Below, piece by piece: positions 28,932-36,397 of a DNA stretch of 64,000 bases; positions within the stretch are counted from its first letter, which is position 1, and every line of letters begins with the position of its first letter. The DNA lies in NCBI RefSeq assembly GCF_016124325.1, contig NZ_WGNY01000022.1:94903-158902 (forward strand). The letters are read 5' to 3'. This DNA is from Phenylobacterium sp. (GTDB lineage Bacteria; Pseudomonadota; Alphaproteobacteria; Caulobacterales; Caulobacteraceae). The notes beneath the pieces are model-generated. The model worked only from the letters and a program-made list of their open reading frames with translations, was not told the DNA's origin and did no database searches. The position numbers and the translations under genes were made by a program.

Positions 28932-29216
28932 CTACCTGGGGAGGCCGGGTAAGCTTACGGTGCCGTCGGCGCTGAGAAGGCCCAGATCACGGGCCTTCAG
29001 GACCGCTTGGATCCGTGTCTTGACGCCCAGGTGGCCGCAAAGCTTGAGGAGATGGCCTTCCACGGTCCGGTCGGAGAGGCCCAGTATGCCGGCGATGTCG
29101 CTGGCGCTCTTGCCCTCCTGCACCCAGGCGAGGCATTCGAGCTGGCGTTCGGTGACGAGCCACATGCGCGGGGCGTCAAGCCTTGGCGTCGGGGCGAGGT
29201 CGCGATCCACGGACAT
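28932..29216 (-). CDS. Small LuxR-type HTH regulator 1
   Basis: The 94-residue protein is little more than a GerE/LuxR helix-turn-helix: VTERQLECLAWVQEGKSASDIAGILGLSDRTVEGHLLKLCGHLGVKTRIQAV. There is no sensor or receiver domain. The ATG at 29216 gives a compact protein; an earlier in-frame ATG at 29231 adds five residues. It lies 108 bp upstream of virB1 in the same direction and is a likely local regulator of transfer genes. Confidence 0.82.
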   Translation of the reverse strand: MSVDRDLAPTPRLDAPRMWLVTERQLECLAWVQEGKSASDIAGILGLSDRTVEGHLLKLCGHLGVKTRIQAVLKARDLGLLSADGTVSLPGLPR

Positions 29217-29343
29217 GAAGCGCTCCCACACGAGCCAACCATCTCGGGATACAGGCTCTCACGCCGATCCGGCGATGCGCAATTCCGCACAATTCCGGTC
29301 CGTAGAAGGCCCGATCCGTAGAACGACGGTATGACCAGACCGA

Positions 29344-29595
29344 TCAGCGAACGCCGCGAGACGGTCTCGAGGCGGTTGCGGTGGTCTGGCTGATCAGCCC
29401 AAGCCGCAGGGATTCGGCGACGGCGTGCGTCCGATTGCGGGCCTGCAGGCGTGCGCACGCCTCTGCGACATACTGATCGACTGTCCGGGCGGAGAGCCCC
29501 AGGACCTGCGCGATCTGCGGCGAGGTTCGGCCCAGGCGCACCAGGTCGAGGCACTGGATCTGGCGCGGGCTCAGTTTGACAGCAATCCTTCTCAT
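29344..29595 (-). CDS. Small LuxR-type HTH regulator 2
   Basis: The 83-residue protein is again almost only a LuxR HTH (LSPRQIQCLDLVRLGRTSPQIAQVLGLSARTVDQYVAEACARLQARNRTHAV). It is related in design to the neighbouring regulator. The pair could act together, since LuxR proteins dimerise, or bind different promoters. No ligand-binding domain is present. Confidence 0.82.
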   Translation of the reverse strand: MRRIAVKLSPRQIQCLDLVRLGRTSPQIAQVLGLSARTVDQYVAEACARLQARNRTHAVAESLRLGLISQTTATASRPSRGVR

Positions 29596-29709
29596 CGTAG
29601 CTCCGAGGATGCCGCGGTCGCGGGTCGGCCGCGTGGTTCGTATGCCGCCGGGCCGCGCGCGGGCCGCTGGGGCAGGCCGCGCGACCGCGATCTGTCCATG
29701 CCTTCGCGC

Positions 29710-30210
29710 TCAGTCCGGTTCATCGTCTTCGGGATCCTGGCTGGGTGACGCCGCATCCGGCGGCGCCTCAGAGAGCCAGTTGGCCGCCCAGGCGCGTCGT
29801 TGCTCGAGGAGCTGCGCCAGGCCCTCATAGGTGCGCGAATAGGCGGTGATCAGCGTCATGGCGTCCAATTGCTCGATGGCGTCGCCCACCTCGGCGTTGA
29901 ACCGTTTCAGCGCCATTGCGTGGATCAGCATCAGCTTGTTGTCGCTGCAGTCCGCGGCGAGCCTGGGGCTCGCCAGGTAGAGGCCTGCGATCAGCGCCAG
30001 GGGATCGCTGTTCATGACCCGCGCGAAGAGGAAGAGACGATCAAGACGGATCTCGCTCTCGGCGGCTTCGAAGCGCTCGTAGGAGCGCAGCGACATCCCC
30101 ATCGCCCGCGCCGCCGCCTTCACCGTCAGCCCCCGGCGATGTCGGATGGTGCGCAGGGTGGTGGCCAGAAGCTTGGTGAGCGTCGCCCGGTCAGGAGATG
30201 AGGGGAACAT
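29710..30210 (-). CDS. XRE-family HTH regulator
   Basis: The 166-residue protein has an N-terminal Cro/CI HTH (LATTLRTIRHRRGLTVKAAARAMGMSLRSYERFEAAESEIRLDRL). A helical C-terminal region ending in an acidic tail follows. Such proteins keep element transfer genes repressed. It is the first of three regulators reading toward virB1. Confidence 0.8.
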   Translation of the reverse strand: MFPSSPDRATLTKLLATTLRTIRHRRGLTVKAAARAMGMSLRSYERFEAAESEIRLDRLFLFARVMNSDPLALIAGLYLASPRLAADCSDNKLMLIHAMALKRFNAEVGDAIEQLDAMTLITAYSRTYEGLAQLLEQRRAWAANWLSEAPPDAASPSQDPEDDEPD

Positions 30211-30476
30211 TCAGCGGCCGCCCTGAATCGATCATGTCTTGGTGCAATAAACCCATGCGGGAATCGGCCAACTTCAACTCGTCATGCGAGGGTATGATGC
30301 CGCGTCAGGTCTACAATGATCAATCGCTAAGTCGAGCTGTGTGTTCGAGCTATTGAGATACAAGTCCGCCACATTCTGGCGGTCTCCCCGCCATATATTG
30401 AATTAATGAGCGGCAGGTATCGCCCAATACGGAAAAACACTGTTCGGAATTGGCTCTCGACACCATTTGCGCGGTG

Positions 30477-30491
30477 ACATCATCCTGATGT
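30477..30491. promoter_or_regulatory. Palindrome at the GntR gene start
   Basis: ACATCA-TCC-TGATGT overlaps the GTG start of the GntR-type gene. Another inverted repeat, CCGCCA-CATTC-TGGCGG, lies at 30366-30382 in the same 279-bp intergenic region, which is AT-richer than its surroundings and otherwise has no gene. The first fits an autoregulatory operator. Confidence 0.45.
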
Positions 30492-31191
30492 GGTCGATAA
30501 GCTGATCACTGACGGCTTCAATTATTCGATAGGTGCGTCCTTGGCGCGCAGTCGCGATCCATTCGGCACGGCCTTGGCGACGCTGCGAGGGCGCCTGCGA
30601 GACGGGGTCTATCCGCCAGGCGAGCCGCTGACCATCGCCGAGCTCGCGACGGAGCTTAGGTTCAGCACGACGCCGATTCGCGAAGCCCTGGCCTGGCTCG
30701 CCGGCGAGGGGCTGATCGACGATCGCCGGGGCAAGGGCTATTGCTGCTGGCGGATCGAGGTCGGCGACCTCATCGCCCTCTACAACCTCCATGAACTCTA
30801 TGTCGACGCGGCCCTGCGGAAGGCCGAAGTTTCCCGAGGTTCCGCCTCGCCGACCCGGGCGCCCGGCGAAACCTCGCCCAATGCTACGATCGACCCTTCT
30901 CCCGCAATCAACCTGATCCGGACCACGGCCTCGGTCTTCGAGGATCTGGTCGCCGCGTCCGGCGACAGGCTGCTCGTGAGCGCGCACGCCTCGCTTTCAA
31001 TTCGCCTGGGCAATGTCCGGCGGGCCGAGTTCAGCGTCTTCACTGACGGCGTGGACGAACTCCTGGGCCTGAGCCGAGCCGGGGAGCTCGCAACATCTGA
31101 ACTGATCGCCGCCTATCATGAGCGGCGGCGCGAAAACGCGCTGGCGATCCAGCACGTGCTGTCCGATCAAAGAATATATTCTTATGTATAG
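30490..31191 (+). CDS. GntR-family regulator beside the lasso peptide operon
   Basis: The 233-residue protein has a winged HTH near residues 25-75 (LRGRLRDGVYPPGEPLTIAELATELRFSTTPIREALAWLAGEGLID), with the classic GntR spacing. The C-terminal domain is helical and FCD-like but poorly conserved. The start is GTG at 30490; no ATG lies in frame at the N-terminus. It ends 85 bp before the lasso precursor, and the last codons carry the first copy of a GAATATAT element that recurs in the precursor's upstream region. It probably controls the lasA-B-C operon. That is inference. Confidence 0.8.
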   Translation: MVDKLITDGFNYSIGASLARSRDPFGTALATLRGRLRDGVYPPGEPLTIAELATELRFSTTPIREALAWLAGEGLIDDRRGKGYCCWRIEVGDLIALYNLHELYVDAALRKAEVSRGSASPTRAPGETSPNATIDPSPAINLIRTTASVFEDLVAASGDRLLVSAHASLSIRLGNVRRAEFSVFTDGVDELLGLSRAGELATSELIAAYHERRRENALAIQHVLSDQRIYSYV

Positions 31192-31211
31192 AGAATATAT
31201 GTTGAATATAT
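31172..31211. promoter_or_regulatory. Three phased GAATATAT elements upstream of the lasso precursor
   Basis: GAATATAT starts at 31172, 31193 and 31204, that is 21 and 11 bp apart, close to two and one helical turns. The first copy extends to a perfect palindrome, GAATATATTC. The AT-rich block stands out in GC-rich DNA and lies between the regulator gene and the precursor. It is a candidate operator array or part of the promoter. Confidence 0.5.
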
Positions 31212-31232
31212 ACTACACTTATTCTCCTCCTA

Positions 31233-31264
31233 TTCGACCACGTTTCTGTGGTGGTTCTGTCGAA
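31233..31264 (+). promoter_or_regulatory. 5'-leader stem-loop abutting the precursor Shine-Dalgarno
   Basis: TTCGAC (31233-31238) can pair with GTCGAA (31259-31264). An alternative inner pairing, ACCAC/GTGGT, lies at 31237-31252. The outer stem ends exactly where AAGGAG (31265-31270) begins, so folding could affect ribosome access or mRNA stability. Confidence 0.4.
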
Positions 31265-31276
31265 AAGGAGATTCCA

Positions 31277-31402
31277 ATGTCGAGGATCCGCATGCTGAGC
31301 CGGATCGGTCTGATCTGCTTCGGGGGCGCCAAGCGGCTGACCAAGGGTCAGCCCGAGGGTGAGCGCATCGAACCCCTGGGCGACTTCTACGACGTCGGCT
31401 GA
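31277..31402 (+). CDS. Lasso peptide precursor
   Basis: The 41-residue precursor has AAGGAG 6 bp before its ATG. The leader ends in FGGAKRLTK, with Thr22 at position -2 relative to the core, the residue required by lasso maturation enzymes. The predicted core is GQPEGERIEPLGDFYDVG (18 residues). Gly1 can form an isopeptide bond with the side chain of Glu9, giving a nine-residue ring (GQPEGERIE) and a nine-residue tail (PLGDFYDVG). Phe14 and Tyr15 are the bulky candidates for the plug. B and C enzyme genes follow directly. Residues 2-4 recall the GQPE of caulosegnin I, but the peptide as a whole is not one I recognise. Confidence 0.9.
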   Translation: MSRIRMLSRIGLICFGGAKRLTKGQPEGERIEPLGDFYDVG

Positions 31403-31409
31403 CCGCTCC

Positions 31410-31443
31410 GGGCCTGGCGTCGGCTCGGTCCGACGCCAGGCCC
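31410..31443 (+). terminator. Perfect 14-bp hairpin between precursor and processing genes
   Basis: GGGCCTGGCGTCGG (31410-31423) and CCGACGCCAGGCCC (31430-31443) pair fully around CTCGGT, 8 bp after the precursor stop and 35 bp before the B gene. There is no T-tract, so it is likely a partial terminator or a 3' stabiliser that keeps precursor mRNA in excess over enzyme mRNA. Confidence 0.75.
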
Positions 31444-31478
31444 ATCCCAACCATCCAGATTGAGCGGAGCCCTGGCGC

Positions 31479-32153
31479 ATGGCCTGGAGGCTTTCCCCGA
31501 ACTGCCACGTGGCGAAGGTCGGCGCAGATCTCGTCCTGCTCGACGCGAGCCGCGGCGAATACATGTGCGTTCCGCAGGGCGCCTCGACCTTGAGCCTGGA
31601 TCCGGACAGCGACGCCATCGCTGCACCGGACGCCGAGGCGGGGCGCAAGCTGCAACAGGCGGGCTTCGCGATCTGGACCGCCGACCATGCCGGGGCGCCG
31701 AGGCGGCCGCCGCCGGCACTGCCGACCCGGGACCTGCCCGAGCGGTCGGATGTCGCCACAACGCTTCAGGACCTTCGCGATGTCGCATGGGCCTACGGCG
31801 CGATGACCTGGTGCTACCGGGGACGATCGTTCGGAGCGATCGTCGCTCAGGCGCAACGACTGGCCGATGCGCGGGGGCGCCATGACCTCAATATGATCGA
31901 CATCGACCGGGACGTGAAAGTCTTTCGTCGGTGGCTGCCCTGGGCGCCGTTCCAGGGCGAGTGCCTCGTCCGCTCCTTCATGCTGCTGCTGTTCCTTCAC
32001 CGCCGAGGCCGGGGCGCGGCCTGGGTGTTCGGCGTTCGAACCTGGCCGTTCTCCGCCCACTGCTGGCTGCAGGTAGACGACACCGTACTGGACGACCACA
32101 GCGGCCATCTGGCCGGCTACATGCCGATCATGGCGATCACGCCACGATCGTGA
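31479..32153 (+). CDS. Lasso peptide B protein: recognition element fused to leader protease
   Basis: The 224-residue protein combines an N-terminal PqqD-like recognition domain (residues ~1-80: VAKVGADLVLLDASRGEYMCVP), which binds the leader, and a C-terminal transglutaminase-like cysteine protease, which cuts after Lys23 of the precursor. The catalytic triad is visible: Cys162 in GECLVRSFMLL, His194 in WPFSAHCWLQVD and Asp206 in DTVLDD. The fused architecture is usual in proteobacterial lasso loci. Its stop overlaps the cyclase start (GTGA). Confidence 0.92.
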   Translation: MAWRLSPNCHVAKVGADLVLLDASRGEYMCVPQGASTLSLDPDSDAIAAPDAEAGRKLQQAGFAIWTADHAGAPRRPPPALPTRDLPERSDVATTLQDLRDVAWAYGAMTWCYRGRSFGAIVAQAQRLADARGRHDLNMIDIDRDVKVFRRWLPWAPFQGECLVRSFMLLLFLHRRGRGAAWVFGVRTWPFSAHCWLQVDDTVLDDHSGHLAGYMPIMAITPRS

Positions 32154-33886
32154 CGCAGTATGTCGCCCTCTCCTGGGCCGAGGACGCCTCGCCGCCTCCG
32201 CAGGCGATCGGCTGGCTCAGGCGCACGCTGGCCGAGGAACCCGGCTGGCGCATCGTGCTGGACGAACCCACCCTGCTGGTCGCCGTGTCGGCGCGCCATC
32301 CGCTGGCCGTTCGCCACCTGAAGCCGTCCGGGGTCATCATCGGCGACCTGTTCGCTCGGAACGGCGGGGATGCCGGGAGTTGGGCGGAGGACGCCGGCCT
32401 TCGTGGAGGTGGCCACGACGCCGTCTGTCGGACCCTCGCCGACCGCTATTGGGGACGGTACGTGGCGATCCAGCGCGGCGGCCCCGCAACCTCGATCTTC
32501 CGCGATCCCATGGGCGCCCTGGAGTGCGTGACCTGGCGGGCTTCCGGCGTCGAGGTCGTCGCCTCGACGCTCCCGGGATGGCTCACGGCCGGCCTGCCGC
32601 CGCGCCTCGCCCTAAACTGGAGCGTGGTCGCCTCGCACCTGGCGCATCCGACCAATGTCTCCGGCCCGCTGGCGCTGGACGGCGTCCATGCGGTGACGCC
32701 CGGCGTCATGCGCACGAGCCGCGAGGAGGGCGCCGCCGAGGTGACCGTCTGGAGCCCGGCCGGCATCGTCAGGACCCGCGAACCGGACCTGGAGCCCGGC
32801 CGGCTGGTGGAGGTGCTCGACACCTGCGTGAGGGCCCTCGTGCGCGATCGCACCGTCCTGGCCGAGGTCTCCGGAGGCCTCGACTCCGCCATCGTCGCCA
32901 CGGCCCTGGCGCGCGCGCCGGATGTGCGGGTCGCCCAGTGGCTGAACTATCATCTGGGCGACGCCGAGGGCGACGAGCGCCCGTTCGCCAGGGCGGTGGC
33001 CCGGAGGGCCGGCGTGACCCTGACCGAAGCGGTCAAGCCTGGATTCGCCATCGACGATCGCGCGCTTTCCGAAGTGGCCCATGGGCCTCGCCCCGCCGTC
33101 TGGGCGACGGACGGCGCCTATGACCGCGATGTCGCCCGCCGGTGCGTCGATGTCGGCGCCGAGGCGCTCCTGACCGGAAAGGGCGGCGATACGGTCTTCT
33201 TCCAGATGGCGACGGCCCTGGTCGCCGCCGACCACCTGCGCGCGCGGGGCGTCCCGGGGTTGTTCGACCCCGTCATCCCTGACGTCGCGCGCTGGACGAG
33301 GCGATCGGTCTGGGCGGTCCTTCGCGCCAGCCTCCTCGCGTCGGCGCCGTTTGCGGGTGCGAGCCGCGGGACGGCGGCGACCGCGCGGCATCCCTGGCTA
33401 CGCGACATCGCCGATCTGCCGCCCGGCAAGCGCCTGCACATCCGCAGCCTGGCGAGCTGCCTGACCTTCAGCGGCGACTGCCGCCGCGCACAGGCGGCCC
33501 ATCTCATCCACCCCATCCTCGCCCAGCCCGTCGTCGAGCACTGCCTGGCGCTCTCGACGGTCGTGTTGACGCAAGGCCGGCGCGACCGGGCCTTTGCACG
33601 GCGGGCCTTCGCCGATCGCCTGCCGCCGGAGGTGTCCAGCCGCTGGGGCAAGGGCGATGCGACAGCCTTCTTCGGTCGGGCTCTCGCCGAGCACCGTGAC
33701 TTCCTGCGCGCCCATCTGCTCGACGGCCGTCTGGTGGCCGCCGGGCTGCTCAATCGCCGGCGTCTCGAGCAGGCCCTGCAGGAGGACAGCCTGATCTGGC
33801 GCGGCGGCTTCGGCTCGATCATTCACGCCGTTGCGGTGGAGAGCTGGGTGCGGGCCTGGGAGCGGCGGCTCTGGCGGCTTGGCTAG
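32150..33886 (+). CDS. Lasso peptide cyclase (asparagine-synthetase-like C protein)
   Basis: The 578-residue protein adenylates the ring acidic side chain (predicted Glu9) and closes the macrolactam on Gly1. The AsnB-like fold shows the ATP-pyrophosphatase loop SGGLDS at residues 241-246, and GKGGDTVFFQM further on. The N-terminus (VTQYVALSW) lacks the glutaminase Cys2 of true asparagine synthetases, as expected for cyclases. GTG at 32150 is chosen for its 4-bp overlap with the B gene. Its last 68 bp overlap the convergent isopeptidase gene. No dedicated D-type ABC exporter gene follows. Confidence 0.92.
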   Translation: MTQYVALSWAEDASPPPQAIGWLRRTLAEEPGWRIVLDEPTLLVAVSARHPLAVRHLKPSGVIIGDLFARNGGDAGSWAEDAGLRGGGHDAVCRTLADRYWGRYVAIQRGGPATSIFRDPMGALECVTWRASGVEVVASTLPGWLTAGLPPRLALNWSVVASHLAHPTNVSGPLALDGVHAVTPGVMRTSREEGAAEVTVWSPAGIVRTREPDLEPGRLVEVLDTCVRALVRDRTVLAEVSGGLDSAIVATALARAPDVRVAQWLNYHLGDAEGDERPFARAVARRAGVTLTEAVKPGFAIDDRALSEVAHGPRPAVWATDGAYDRDVARRCVDVGAEALLTGKGGDTVFFQMATALVAADHLRARGVPGLFDPVIPDVARWTRRSVWAVLRASLLASAPFAGASRGTAATARHPWLRDIADLPPGKRLHIRSLASCLTFSGDCRRAQAAHLIHPILAQPVVEHCLALSTVVLTQGRRDRAFARRAFADRLPPEVSSRWGKGDATAFFGRALAEHRDFLRAHLLDGRLVAAGLLNRRRLEQALQEDSLIWRGGFGSIIHAVAVESWVRAWERRLWRLG

Positions 33887-36353
33887 GCTCCGGCGGGCCA
33901 ATCTCGGGCGCGTCGAGCGGTGTTGGCCGCCTGGGGGCCATCGTCACATCGAGCCAGCCCAGGACCCGTTCATAGAGGTCGCGGACGTTGCCCGGACTCG
34001 CGACGACGTGGCCCTCGCCCCAGAAGGTGACCAGAGCGGCGTCCTTCCCCTGCCGATAGAGGGCGGTGAACATCGCCTGGGCCTGGGCCAGCGGCACCGC
34101 ATCCTGATCTCCATGGATCAGCAGCACCGGCGAGGTGATGCGGTCGGCCGCCAGCGCCGGGCTGTTGCGGTGGTAGCGGTCTGCATCGATCCACGGCGGG
34201 CCGCCCATTCGCGCCTGCCCCCCTTCAACCCAGCCCGCGCCCCAGTTGATCGATGATCCGACCTCGGCGTTGACCGCATGGTCCGGCGTCACGCTGCCCC
34301 AGTAGGCGACCAGGTCGGAGATGCCGGCCGAGGCGATGATCGACCGGAAGCGCGAGGTCTGGGTCGCCACGGCGAGCGCGGCATAGCCGCCATAGCTGTG
34401 GCCCCAGACCGCCACTCGGTCCGGATCGGCGTAGCCCTGAGCGACGACCGCATCGACTGCGTCGAGAACCTGGTCCGCGAGACCGGCCATCGGCTCGCCA
34501 GATGCCGCGCGCGGCAGGCTGGGGACCAGCACCGCATAGCCGTGGGCCGCGAGGACCTGGGGATTGGTGTAGAAGGTCGAGGCGCCGGCGGCGTACTTCG
34601 CCGGGGGGCTCGGATAGGTCGCCCCCGGATAGGGCACGACCACGAGCGGCGCGGGCCGGCCCGGCCGCCAGTCGGCCGGAAGATAGAGCCAGTGGGTTAC
34701 GAGCCGCCCGTCCGGCGAACGGCCTGGGACCGCGCAGACCTGGGCGAAGTCGACATCGCCATAGGCCTGGTTCAGCGACAGAACCGGGCGGTCGGTCCGG
34801 CCAGCGGCCCGCACCATCAGGGTCGAGCCGCCATGGTCGTCCGATGTGGCCGTCACCAGATCACGTGGGCCGAGCGCGACGACCCTGGCCCTTGGCGCGT
34901 CGATCGGCAGGAAGACCTGCTTGTCCGCGCTGATCCGCCATAGGCCTTCGCGGTCGCCAAGCCGCCCGGTCGCCGCGAACCAGGCCCGCCGCGGAGCGCT
35001 GTTGGCCGTGAAGCGGACGCCGACGTCGAGTTGAGACGGTTCGACCGCCGACAGGTTTTCCGTCCGTCCGAGCTCAGCCGCGCGGCCTGTCCGATCGACC
35101 CGCCAGGCGCGCCCGCCGGCGATGAACATCAGTGCGGACCCGTCGATCGCGGCGGGGACGGCCGGGGGCGGCGGCGCATGCGCCGTGAGGTTGACCGGGC
35201 CGGACGGCGATACCCTGAACCAGTCGGACCGATCCCCCTGAGCTGTGGATCGCGCATAGACGATCGGATCATCGCCCAGCCAGTCGGCGTGGACCACGCC
35301 AATGCCGTCCTGGCCGGAGGTGATGGTCGGGACGGCGTCGCCGGTGTTCACGGTGGCCGCCGTCGCGGCGGCCGCGTCGATTCGCACCAGTCGGCCCTGC
35401 GCCCAATCCTCGTCCGGACGGCGGCGGGCGAAGATCAGCAGCTCTTCCGCCTTCGGAGACCACGCCAGGAGGTGCGTGAGCACGTCGCAGTCGGCGCAGG
35501 GGCTCGTGGCGCGGCCTGTGTCGAGATCGACGATCACCACGTTGCGGCGGCGAAGCGCCGAGCCGACCCGCAGCGTCGCGATGGCCGCCGGCTGGAGGTC
35601 GTGGAGTTCGGTCGCCAGGGCGACGTGGCGGCCGCTGGACGAGAGCTCCAGGTCGAAGAAGCCGCCCGAGGCCAGGAGCCGCGCCGAACCGCTGGGCGCG
35701 TCGATCCGCATCAGGCGGTTCGCCGGCGCCTGCGGACGCAGGCCCAGGAAGCGACCGCTGCCGATGGTGGTCACCGACGCGGTCGCGCCATTCGCGGTCA
35801 GGGCCCAGCGACCCGGCAATTGCTCCATCGCCTTCCAGCCCGCTCGCATATGCAGCGGCAGGTCGCCCGGCGGCCGAGCGATCAACAGCAACTCCGTCTC
35901 CGAGCGCCATTGGGCCACCCGTCCGAAGACCGCCAGCTCCGGCGTCAGGCCGAGCCAGCGCACCTCGCCGCTTTGGATCTCGACGATCCCGGCCTCCCAT
36001 CGGCGGTGTCCGAAGCGGTAGACCAGCATGCGGCCGCCCTTGGGCGAGACCGGCCCGGCGACATAGCCGTAGCCTAGCTCCTGGGGCATCAGCGGTCGTG
36101 CGGGTCCGGCGCGCGCGAGGTCCACCAGATGGAGGCGGCTGACCCCGTAGCGACTGTAGTAGCCGGCTTCGAAGCGCGGCGCGTCGGCGTAGGGCCCCCG
36201 CCGCTCGACGACCAGCCAGCGGCCGGAGGGGTCGACGGCGATCTGGCCCCACTGCTCGAAGCTGAGCAGATCGTCCACCGTCATCGGACGCGCCGTGGCC
36301 GCCGAGGCGATGAATAGCAGGCACAGAACCGCGAGGCGCGGGAGCATGCGCAT
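33819..36353 (-). CDS. Lasso peptide isopeptidase (AtxE-like S9 hydrolase)
   Basis: The 844-residue protein has signal peptide MRMLPRLAVLCLLFIASAATA, a beta-propeller of about 500 residues, and a C-terminal prolyl-oligopeptidase hydrolase. The nucleophile Ser653 lies in VWGHSYGGYAAL, the acid in HGDQDAVP, and His782 in WGEGHVVAS. Homologues beside lasso genes linearise the peptide by cutting its ring isopeptide bond, acting as catabolic or release enzymes. Export suggests periplasmic action after TonB-dependent uptake. It is convergent with the cyclase gene and 44 bp downstream of a TonB receptor gene in the same direction. Confidence 0.88.
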   Translation of the reverse strand: MRMLPRLAVLCLLFIASAATARPMTVDDLLSFEQWGQIAVDPSGRWLVVERRGPYADAPRFEAGYYSRYGVSRLHLVDLARAGPARPLMPQELGYGYVAGPVSPKGGRMLVYRFGHRRWEAGIVEIQSGEVRWLGLTPELAVFGRVAQWRSETELLLIARPPGDLPLHMRAGWKAMEQLPGRWALTANGATASVTTIGSGRFLGLRPQAPANRLMRIDAPSGSARLLASGGFFDLELSSSGRHVALATELHDLQPAAIATLRVGSALRRRNVVIVDLDTGRATSPCADCDVLTHLLAWSPKAEELLIFARRRPDEDWAQGRLVRIDAAAATAATVNTGDAVPTITSGQDGIGVVHADWLGDDPIVYARSTAQGDRSDWFRVSPSGPVNLTAHAPPPPAVPAAIDGSALMFIAGGRAWRVDRTGRAAELGRTENLSAVEPSQLDVGVRFTANSAPRRAWFAATGRLGDREGLWRISADKQVFLPIDAPRARVVALGPRDLVTATSDDHGGSTLMVRAAGRTDRPVLSLNQAYGDVDFAQVCAVPGRSPDGRLVTHWLYLPADWRPGRPAPLVVVPYPGATYPSPPAKYAAGASTFYTNPQVLAAHGYAVLVPSLPRAASGEPMAGLADQVLDAVDAVVAQGYADPDRVAVWGHSYGGYAALAVATQTSRFRSIIASAGISDLVAYWGSVTPDHAVNAEVGSSINWGAGWVEGGQARMGGPPWIDADRYHRNSPALAADRITSPVLLIHGDQDAVPLAQAQAMFTALYRQGKDAALVTFWGEGHVVASPGNVRDLYERVLGWLDVTMAPRRPTPLDAPEIGPPEPSQAARAAAPRPAPSSPPQRRE

Positions 36354-36397
36354 GGGAGCCTCGGCGTTGATGGGGACGGTCGGGCGGCGAGCGCCGG

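Noticed and set aside
31118..31276. A longer start for the lasso precursor
   Set aside because: An in-frame ATG at 31118 would add 53 residues overlapping the GntR gene and the AT-rich operator. The ATG at 31277 has AAGGAG and gives a normal 23-residue leader.
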